A DNA stretch of 64,000 nucleotides from Pectinophora gossypiella (lineage: Eukaryota > Arthropoda > Insecta > Lepidoptera > Gelechiidae). This document shows positions 47,453-56,769 of the stretch, piece by piece. The notes beneath the pieces are model-generated. The model did no database searches, was not told the origin of the DNA, and was given only the letters and a program-made list of their open reading frames with translations. The stretch spans positions 551,001-615,000 of the forward strand of contig NC_065423.1 of assembly GCF_024362695.1 (NCBI RefSeq), given 5' to 3'. A program made the position numbers and the translations under genes. How positions within the stretch are numbered: the stretch's first letter is position 1; each line of letters starts with the position of its first letter.

Positions 47453-49282
47453 ACGGTTAAAAAGACCACATCGAAGCAATTCATTTAAAAAGCAATATAG
47501 CAAATGTTGATTTGCAATATCGACGGGGAAGAAGCAAATACTCCTATCTTACATTTTTAGGCAAATCGACTTTTTGATGTAGTTCGTTGCGAAATTTAAT
47601 TTTACGTTGGCTGGCAAGATCTCCGTTGTATATTTCCTACTTTTAGGGTGATTTTCGATGAATAGAAATAGCTCTTAAAATAAAGATTTTATATGTTGCA
47701 ATATTTTTTATAAAAATATCTCCTTTCTACAGAAATAAATAACTCCTATCTCATGTTTTAATCGATAATAGCTCCTATCTTCAGAATCAAGCATGAGTCT
47801 TTTGGTTTAATGGAAGATGATGGAGGTTGATGGATGATGATGGGCAATGGGCATGGCACGAATGTGTCTTTGTTTCAAAAATAAGAGATGATGGACCCAA
47901 GATCTACTTTTTGGGGTGATTCGATCACTGACACTTTTCAATATTAAATTATTTTTTTCCTACGCGTGTAGCTCGAAAACGGGCGAAATATCAAAAAAAT
48001 ATTATATTAACAAATTTGTAGACAATTTAATATTCTTTAAATTAATATAAAAGTTATTTTCTCTAGGACGCATCGTTTTTGAGATATCAGCGAAAAACTC
48101 AAAATTGGTATCTCTGACCTACACCCATTCCGCAACACAAAACATTTTTTTAAAGACAGTTATTAATAAAAATTGTTTGACAAGTTAATTATTTGATATT
48201 GGATAACTGGGTTATTTATAATTATCTTTTTGTCAAAAAAAATCCCACAGTTTTAATTTTGGAGAGGAATTTAGAATAAAAAGTGAGAAGTAAATCGAAC
48301 GACCAATACCATACAAAAATATCGATATATTTTTTTTTTTATTTTTTTTTTTTATTTTTTTTTTTATTTTTTTTTTGTATGGTTTGGTAAACATTAAGTT
48401 ACGGAAATGACACCATGTAAACGTGGGAATTTTTACTATGTTAACTCCATAAATAAGGACACATTCAGGAATGTGTTCCGGAACACATTCCGATATTTTA
48501 ATAAGTACCTACTTGTTGATCTCAGTTGATTATTGACTTAATAAATATATAATTCGTACTATATTGATATTTTTTTTAAATGCCAATTAAAAAACGAAGG
48601 TGCCTACTCTATCATGATCAATAAATAATTTGTTAAACCTTGTTTAAGATCAAAGTTTATTTTCATTAAAAATGCTAAGCGTAGCACTTTCTTTAAAAAA
48701 GCTGTCGTTTCAGTATTTTTTTAAAAAATACGATTATTTGTTGTATTTGTAGTTTACAGTTAAATATTTACTAGTTAAATGTTGCGGCATTGCTTTATAA
48801 TATCTCCTAACTTGAACATAATTTGAAATTCATTCAAAGCAATACATCCTATCTTACAAAATCATGTATAATTTACGTTAGTTTTATAGTTATTGTTTTT
48901 TTTAATTATTAATAGGTTTTTGAAGCTACAGTGATTAGTTTACAATGAGAAATAAGTCAAACAATAGGAATTTGAAGGATTAATTGCAAGTGGAAAAACC
49001 GTCTAACGTCAAAACTTTCGACCCAACACAGAAACCAATAGGCTCTAACTTACATTAACTTTAATTCCTCTATATATACAAAATTAATATTAGTTTAAAA
49101 AATGTCTCTTGAAATAACAAAACTACCTTCAGAACATGACGTCGCGCTATAATTATTAACAAAAAAGTTATTCAGTTTTTTCCTCCTCCTGTAAAGTTAG
49201 GTTTGTGTAAGATAGGAGTATTTGCTTCTTCCCCGTCGATATAGCTTTTTAGATGAATTACTTTAATGTGGGCTTTTTCAAT
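47453..49282. mobile_element. F foldback element split by a 1.7-kb DNA transposon
   Basis: The left part (GGTTAAAAAGACCACATCGA to TTTGCAATAT, 47453-47520) and right part (ATAGCTTTTTAGATGAATTA onward, from 49239) are the two halves of one F element. The insert between them is described separately. Confidence 0.8.
47521..49238. mobile_element. 1718-bp non-autonomous DNA transposon with 33-bp terminal inverted repeats
   Basis: The ends are exact reverse complements over 33 bases, starting CGACGGGGAAGAAGCAAATA. The flanks allow two readings: ATAT duplicated around CGACGG, or TA duplicated around TCGACGG; the second would fit Tc1/mariner. There is no reading frame of 60 codons inside, so no transposase. 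The inside is AT-rich with a T-rich microsatellite (about 48325-48376) and a perfect 24-base palindrome at 48468-48491. The parts of the terminal repeat ACTCCTATCT recur internally near 47740-47775. Confidence 0.9.
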
Positions 49283-49319
49283 TCTGCTCCGCACCACCCA
49301 AATCCCCTGGTAGTTGCGG

Positions 49320-49697
49320 CTTCCGAATACATTCCGCTTAGGGACGGTACTGAAACGTATTGGCGTCCGAAGGACGTAATATACGATCCCGACGACCCGA
49401 TTACTCTAGCCATAGAGGCAGCCAATCAGCTCGCGACACCAAACACTTCAGGACCCCGTCGGCGTGGTCGACGATTTCCCTCATTCAGCGCTTATCGCTA
49501 TCGACCCGCGAGGGTCGATTAATTCTTTCAAATATTTTTCCTCTCAGACAACGCCCTGAGCCGAGGTTCGCGCCCAACTGGGCCCCTCAGGCCTGTTGTC
49601 TTAAACATTGTACCGGGTGAGAGCCTTCAGCGCTCCCCATTTGTCCGGCCAAGTAGTTAATGCCATCTGCGGCAAATCTACAATAAGTCACGTTAAA
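49320..49697 (+). mobile_element. Repeat family Q, longest copy
   Basis: Starts near GGGACGGTACTGAAACG and ends CAATAAGTCACGTTAAAAAA. The GC-rich first half carries a short open frame that is not conserved as protein in the other copies. SINE or LINE 3' end. Confidence 0.7.
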
Positions 49698-51224
49698 AAA
49701 AAATGGTATATAATTATTAAAATACGAGTGACAGGCAATTCTGACTGACGATGCGAGCGTGAGTTGTTTATATTTAATTGTATATCCGTGTTAGATCAGA
49801 ATCATTTTAAAAAGAAACGCCATATTATACATATGCAAATACATCAAATAATATTATAATGTGAAGTTAACCACGGGCCTATTGGCTCCACGTCAATCCG
49901 ACCTGTGTGACGCAACGTTAAGGTCGACCGACCAGTCCCGCTAGATGCGCGTGCGACGTCGTAAACAATCGGATACAACGATGCTCATGAATATACTATA
50001 CTTACAACAAACAAATAGATTGTTATAAGAGGACCACCGAAAACACGGAAAGAACAATCTAGAATCTAGAACGTTCCATGGTGGCAATGCGATTGTAAAT
50101 ATACGACACAGCAAACAAATACTTAGGTTGTTGTAATTAGGACCACACGGAAAGGAAAATCTAGAACATTTCATCTCTGGCGGGCACCGAATGAATCGAG
50201 ACATACTTACTTAACACTTCACCTAGCAGACACTTCAAACAGGACAGTCGATATATTTGCAAACAAAGTTATATTATTATTAGACAAAATTATAAAAGCA
50301 TGGGCAATTGAAAACAATGCGTAATAATAATATTTTTAAAATAAAATAATTTTACTGTTAGTAAAAATATAATTTCAAAAATGACATGTTGTTCGTGTCA
50401 CAAAACAATTCATGTTTAGTTTCAACTGTAGCTCCTTTGTACGAGTAATTTTGCAAAATAAGTACATAATTAACAATATTATTTTTGTGAGGGTCAGAAT
50501 GGCCGGTCGAAATGGTGCTCAGTCATTGCTTTCATATTAGTGCCGTTTTGTGCCTATCACCAGGCATTTGCTTCCAACGTACTTTGGAAATTAAATAACA
50601 TGTACAGGTCCGGTCATTCTGACGGTCACTATTTTTTGACAAGATTTATTTCTTGGCCGAACAAATGAGAAGCGCTGACAGGGTACCAGTCAGTGAAACG
50701 CATTTTCTGTGCACAGAAAAAGAGAGATCCGTGTTGTGACTTTAGAAAACTCTACACGTTGCCAAGTTGGTACCTTATCTTGGTCAACAATCAGGTAGGT
50801 TCTAGTCAGTGAAGACGCTCTGCAGGGTCTAACTGGGTCGTTATTGAGGGGCGCCATTGCATAGGGACTCCTATTTTACACTATACAGAAGTACTAAACA
50901 CAGCATGCTAGGTATTCAGAATTATAATACACAATAACCATCAAGTATAAACAACTCAACTTTTCATGAGAAGTGTGATGAGCTCAAATTTAAATATTCA
51001 TCCACAGAGTAAATTGGAATATTTTAAAAATTTTTGAAATTAGAAATTGGTGATACATTCCTGCAAACAAACGAACGGGACAGTCTCCAGGAAGGTAGTG
51101 GTGGGTGGGCTTGTAAAATATAAAAAAGGTCAAAGGGGTATTTATCAATAAAATTACATGTAGAACACTATGTAGAGGGAGAGGGTATATGATCCCAAGA
51201 ATTACTAATTCGCAAGGCTAACAC
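49698..51224. other. Spacer without a recognised gene
   Basis: Nothing beyond short repeat scraps (a Q-type piece near 50640-50680). No exon recognised. Confidence 0.4.
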
Positions 51225-51276
51225 ATGCACACGCACGCACACACACACCCACACACACACACACACACACACACTA

Positions 51277-51312
<36 letters not shown>

Positions 51313-51340
51313 CCACACATACACACACACAAGCACGCGC
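51225..51340. repeat. CA microsatellite, interrupted
   Basis: Long CA tracts broken by CGCA, CCCA and TACA units over about 115 bp. Confidence 0.92.
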
Positions 51341-51709
51341 GTACCACTAATATACGTGCTCTCGTCTGCCCCTGCTACTTTATTATAACTGTAAATTAGC
51401 TTCACTAGTTTATAACATAATATCGTAAAGTATTGTAAATGAGCTGTAGTTAACCTGACTAAATAAAAATAAATAAAATATTCATAAGCAAGGCCCTGAG
51501 TCCATCCCTGAGTCAGCATAGCTTCGTGAGTAGAGTACTCGTGAGTCGTGAGGCAGACCCCGCGCGTTGCATCTTCACAGCACGACGGTTTGCCAAATGG
51601 ATACACCTCAGTACAACACTAGCATAAAATGTACTACTTCATGGAAACGTACTGCGTATAATATTATATAACGATGTATGGTCACGAGTACTAATATATA
51701 TATATCGTG

Positions 51710-52160
51710 GCCAGATCTTAGAATAGATCATTTCATGATGCGTTCAACCATTTGACCATTTCATGAAATGGCCAACTTATGTTGACCATAACGTTGAAAC
51801 GTCAACGTTTAATGACATTTCCATCAACGTTTGGCCATATCGTTAATGCAGGCAATGTTCATATTATGTAGTGTAATAAAAATGCGAATAGTCGATTAAT
51901 TTCCTGGGTTCAAAATTATTTACCTAATTGTACAACTACATCGATGATAATATCAATCAAGTTTTAAATATAATCGACACCAGCGCCACTACCGGTGGAT
52001 AATGTTACTAATTTTACGATATGATTGCCAACGTTTGGCCATAACATGAAGTAATCATGTATTTAGTTGCTCATATCGTTAAACGTTTTGTGTTCATTGA
52101 TCTGGCCAAACTACATCATGATATTCTATTCATGAAATGTGACCATTTCATGAATAGCAC
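51710..52160. repeat. Palindrome-rich region directly upstream of the cuticular gene
   Basis: Repeated, often palindromic words: CCATTTCATGAAATGG, CATTTCATGA, CAACGTTTGGCCAT (twice), AACGTTGAAACGTCAACGTT, TCATATCGTTAA. Parts of the left and right sides are complementary (GTGGCCAGATC against GATCTGGCC). It is probably a foldback element, but it sits where the promoter of the next gene would be. Confidence 0.6.
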
Positions 52161-52275
52161 TTCTCGACCGAATGTGCCCATCACGCTCGCAGCGTTACCC
52201 CGTTGGATGGCGAGGGGAAGATGCTGCGCTAGGATGGATAAGTCAATATATTCTATCCCCGTTTTCTCATTCCAG

Positions 52276-53714
52276 ATGCCGTCCCACGTATTGCTGGTAT
52301 CGTTGACCCTGGCGCTGGCAGCGGCCGACGTCTCCCACCTGACGACCTCCACGGCGCCTCCGCCCCCGAAACCCTACGCTTTCTCCTACACGGCGGGCAG
52401 ATACCCTGGACATGCCGACAGACAGCACACTGAGGTCAGCGACGGCAGTGGAGTCATTAGAGGTGAGGTATTATGACTAAAAACCTGGACCAGAATCTTG
52501 AAAACGTTTACTTTTTTTTAGATATTTGAATGACTTTTCGTTAAACATCGTGGAGTCAATAAAACAAAGCCTATTTTGAATATCATCGAATAGCATCCGA
52601 TTATGCATTGCCTCATTCATCAGGTCTTCCTGCTCCAATTTACGACTATACCAGGATTGCTCAACATTCAAAACATAATTCCAAATACAATAATCGATTT
52701 TGATTTGATTATCACCAAACTCCTCTCTTCATTGCAGGCCAGTTCTCATACGTGGATCCTCGCCAGAAGATCCGCACGGTGCAGTACGTGGCAGACAAGG
52801 AGGGCTTCCACCCGCTGCTGAGCGACCCTCTACCGGAGCACCCTGTAGATTCTGAGTCCGTAGCGCGCGCCAAGGACCGCCACTACCAGCTCTACCAGAA
52901 AATCGCCGAGGAACACGCCAACTACCCGCATCCTAGCCCTGGTGAGTCATAAGTTCCAAAACTCTCGGAAGATCTAGAAAATTCCCCAAATTCCACCGGC
53001 GCTAAATCCCCATCGTAAAAAGTTCCCGAAAAGAAAGTTGCTTTCAAGTAGACTGGACTATACTTTTGTGACCACTTTTTGGAGTAGTCATAAGCATGCT
53101 AGAATATTGCTGTAAAAAGGCCACTACACAAAAGGCCACCCGCAACAAAAAGTTGACGAAAATTCTCGAAGGTCGCCTTTATACTAATACAGAACAAGAG
53201 ATAATACATAAACAGAAATAGCCTATATACGTCCCACTGCTGAGCACAGTCCTGCCTTCATTCAACCAGAGGGGGGTATGGAGCATACTCCACCACGCTG
53301 CCCCACTGCGGGGTAACTGGAGGTGCTTTTTACGGTTAATAGCCCGACCAATGAATTAACGTGCCTTCCTAAATATGTAATCACACTTTAACAAACAAAA
53401 GATTTCGACAATCTCCATCGGGAATGGACCTTCAGATCGTGAGCCTAACGCTCTAACCAATAGAGGCTGTGAATAACAGATCATAGAGTAAATGTTAATT
53501 TATTGACAGTTTTTTTTCTTCACCTTGTGCTCTTAACATTCTAGACGCCAGCCCCCGCCAATCAGAAGCCGTGGTGGCGGCGACAGCGAAGCATGCGCAC
53601 CTATTCCAAGTGATAGCCGAACAACACGCGCGCATCGCCGCTGAGCGTGAGGCGCTGCAGCGGGAAGAGGAGGAACGACAACACCTGCAAGAGCTGCAGG
53701 ATATCCAGCACTAG
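52276..53714 (+). CDS. Cuticular protein with Rebers-Riddiford chitin-binding domain, three coding exons, 186 aa
   Basis: Exons 52276-52462, 52738-52941 and 53545-53714 (187, 204, 170 bp; both introns phase 1, GT/AG). Residues 1-17 (MPSHVLLVSLTLALAAA) are a signal peptide. A short proline-rich linker follows (STAPPPPKPYAFSY). The chitin_bind_4 domain covers about residues 33-90, with HTEVSDGSG, then GQFSYVDPRQKIRTVQYVAD and KEGFHP. This looks like an RR-1-type member. Such proteins are secreted by epidermal cells and bind chitin in the cuticle. The C-terminal third is unusual: a helix-like, charged segment in which ARAKDRHYQLYQKIAEEHA (exon 2) is echoed by TAKHAHLFQVIAEQHA (exon 3), then an E/R/Q-rich end. 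TAG is at 53712. The ATG directly follows a pyrimidine tract and CAG (52273-52275), so there is probably an upstream exon, noncoding or coding a few residues. Confidence 0.92.
53215..53470 (-). mobile_element. SINE D in intron 2 of the cuticular gene
   Basis: A minus-strand copy including a damaged tRNA-like head (complement of box B near 53430) and the body. Several deletions. Confidence 0.75.
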
Positions 53715-53787
53715 ACTATAGCTCTCTCGTTAAACTATTTCAATGTAAATGTCTTAGAATGTAAACAGAGACCAGACACCTAGACCA

Positions 53788-53793
53788 AATAAA
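53788..53793 (+). terminator. Polyadenylation signal AATAAA
   Basis: AATAAA 74 bases after the cuticular gene stop codon; the likely 3' end signal of that transcript. Confidence 0.7.
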
Positions 53794-53799
53794 TGCAGC

Positions 53800-54950
53800 G
53801 TATGATGTCTATGACGACAAATACGCTGCGTCTATTGGCCCCGCGTACTCCTGGGGTCTTTGCCAACTTACAAACATGACAATCGACAGTGACAATGATA
53901 AAAATATATGGTATTGATATATCACCTTATGATAAATCGTTACTCGCTTTTGTAAAAAATCGGTAACTTTTTTCATTGAATAAAACTTAACACAATGGAA
54001 TAGGTGTAACTAATTTTGAAAGTAGTAATTTTTGTTTACATTTTAAGACTATTGAAATAAACTTTAGAGTATTTAGAGTAATACTCCTTATTGAGAAGAG
54101 ACATTTTGAAGACTTGTATTCTGGTTCGTAAGAAGTAAATCCTTGCATTGTAGATTTTAGCTTAAACCAACCCCAGCAGACTATGCACAGCAAGCGCGCC
54201 GCGCGCGACGCTTTTTACATCGACGCAGTGAATGATATATCTACGAGTATAAACATCGTAACTCGAACCCCTATTTGTCACAGCCCTCGATATAATTCGC
54301 GCGGCGCGAGGCTAGTTTAACTAACTTATCAATAACTCTACCATGTCTGGAAAATCAAGAGTCTGTTTAAAAAAATATCATGCATCAGAATGCAAGTCCT
54401 AAATACGAACACCCAAAGAATTTTTCAAATCGAAAATGGAGTCGAAGTTTTATGACATTTCATTACCAAGTAATGTAAATATTTACTTATAATTATTATA
54501 ATGGTTACCAAGAACCGATCTCTTGAAATATGTACTGTAAGATCTAATATCTATCCCACTGCTGGAAACAGGCTTCCCTTTGTCAATGGGGTATAGAAAA
54601 GTCTACATTTCTACATAATACATGTACCTACAAAAAGTATGTTTATAATTTAATCTAAAATATTTATATTGTAATCGGAAAATACTCTTATATTTGCCAT
54701 AATTATATTTTGGAACTAGTTCTAGCTAGCTTAACGGAATTTTTATATTTTTATACTTGTCTTTTTATAAATATTGCCATACAAAAAGTAAATAAAACAT
54801 TTTAATATAATATTAATGCTACTTGCTTTTCTCTTTTAAGACACACAACCCCATCGTTGTACCATCTAATTTTATCGACTGAATTATTAGATTATTTTGA
54901 AAGCGTTTACTCGTCAAAAATGACCCATTCACATTTTAGGTTGTGGACAT
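53800..54950. other. Spacer without a recognised gene
   Basis: AT-rich apart from a short CpG-rich pair at 54190-54212 and 54296-54312 (CGCGCCGCGCG and GCGCGGCGCG), which could be the ends of an approximately 120-bp inverted-repeat element. No exon recognised. Confidence 0.4.
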
Positions 54951-54952
54951 AC

Positions 54953-55438
54953 AGGGTGTTAGTGACATCGTAACGAAAACTTTGAGGGGTGGTTCAGGCC
55001 ATGATTCTGAGTTGATATCAAGTAGAAATTTCCGTCACAAAAGTATGGATTGGAAAATAATTAAAAAGAAAAGAAAAATTTTCATGAATTTTTTGACACG
55101 AAATTCCACTTGATATCAACTCAGAATCATGGTCTGAACCATCCCCCTCAGTATTCGTTACGGTGTCACTAACACCCATACCCACTTATATGGCTACCGT
55201 ATGTACTTGTACGGGGTGTAAGTGTCATCGTAACGAATACTGAGAGGGATGATTCATCTGATTATTCTGAGTTAATATCAAGTGGAATTTTCCATCGCAA
55301 AAGTATAGAATTGAAAATATTAAAAAAAAACTAAAAAAAAATCATGAATTTTGCGACGGAAAATTCCACTTGATTTTAACTCAGAATCATGGTCTGAATC
55401 AACCCCCTCAGTATTCGTTACGATGTCACTAACACCCA
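54953..55438. mobile_element. Two adjacent family E foldback elements
   Basis: Copies at 54953-55177 and 55212-55438, same orientation pattern. Each has long complementary arms (GTGTTAGTGACATCGTAACG to CGTTACGGTGTCACTAACAC) and an AT-rich loop. They are separated by 34 bases. Confidence 0.85.
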
Positions 55439-55489
55439 GTATATCTTCTTCTTTTTCAAATCATTTTATCCCCTGTTGTGATGTAGGGC

Positions 55490-56370
55490 TCAAATAACTG
55501 ATTTCTCCCCTTCGCGATCTTATGCAGCGTTTATAGCTTGCTCCCATGACATGCCGAGAGTTTTTAATTCCCGGTCGACCGAGCGTCGCCGTCGAACATT
55601 CTCATATTATAGCAGCAACAGGAATAAGTACCTACATAATTTGTAAAATGCAGTCTGGTGACAGACGGACAGACAGACAGAGAAGTTCCGTTTTTACTCT
55701 TTATGTAAGGAACTCTAAGAAAAGGATGTCCATTCCCTTTACATGACTATCGTATCCGGTCACGCAGATCTGGTACATGCATCCATCAAGAAGGTTACTA
55801 TTATCAATTTATGATAGTGAGTTATGTATGTCACCGGGGATTCCCCTGATATAATGTTTTTGTTATACGAAGACAGTTATGCAGCTAAATTATACAGGTA
55901 GAAACTGCAAAATACCTACCAGTCAAATATAGTATTATTTTTATGGAAGATAGGCGAGCATTAGATCACAATCTCACGTGGTGGAAGGTAACGATGTGGC
56001 CAAGAATGTGACATGTTAACTATAAAGTGCCTATAATGAACTGATTAGCTTAAATACCTTCTGACTGACATTAACATTCTGCTATCAAGAACATGCTCAC
56101 AACAGTCGCCAGTGGCGACAAGTTTCTCGTCACATTTTCGGCGTGTCTGGGCGCGACGCTGCCTCAGCGCAATGTAATGTAAATGTTGTAATGGACTGAA
56201 ACGTAAGACAGACGCCACTTCTAATGACGGCACTCTTAGCGCGACGGTAAGCGCCCAAAGTGTGACTGGACTCTTTGGGCTGCCCCCTTTTGCGTTTTCC
56301 ACGCGCACACCAGGTTCCACAGGTGTTCTAAGGATATGACCAATCCTCTACCACTTTCACGATTCTACGA
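55490..56370 (-). mobile_element. LINE C-terminal fragment split by a family U element
   Basis: 55490-55588 and 56268-56370 are the two parts of the LINE piece also seen whole at 5428-5640. Between them lies a U element of about 680 bp (55589-56267) that also occurs at 58426-59090. Confidence 0.75.
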
Positions 56371-56507
56371 ACTAAAAAATAAAAACTGTTTTGTTTTGTT
56401 ATGTTCTCTTTGATGAAGGTGGAAGAAGGGAGAGTGGTGTGTCAGGATCGGAGTAAGTGGAATTACGTGGTCTCCGCCTGCCCCAAAGGGAAATAGGCGT
56501 GGTCCTG

Positions 56508-56633
56508 GGGGATCAAAACGGCCACATCGAATCAATCATCGAATAAAAAAACAATATTGCAATTTGACATTTGCGCACTTATTGCTTTTGTAGATGAATT
56601 GCTTCCATGTGGCCTTTTTAACCCTCATGTAAA
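56508..56633. mobile_element. F foldback element, diverged
   Basis: ACGGCCACATCGAATCAATC at one side and ATGAATTGCTTCCATGTGGCC at the other; a short core with TTGCAATTTGACATTTGCGC. Confidence 0.7.
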
Positions 56634-56769
56634 TATGTCCAAAAAAATGTTCATGCCTATAGAGTGCACGCTACAAGTGATGAAATAAACCATTTTGTGT
56701 AAGTTTCCAAAAGATATAATTAGCGATTGTTATCCGATAGCGTAGCGAGGGATCCGTGCGTGGAGCAGC

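Noticed and set aside
49253..49620. Overlapping plus-strand open frames of 86-89 codons
   Set aside because: They lie in repeat Q; other Q copies do not keep the frame.
52057..52275. Upstream extension of the cuticular protein frame to 139 codons
   Set aside because: It reads through repeat-rich DNA and a pyrimidine tract with CAG just before the ATG at 52276, which itself begins a good signal peptide.
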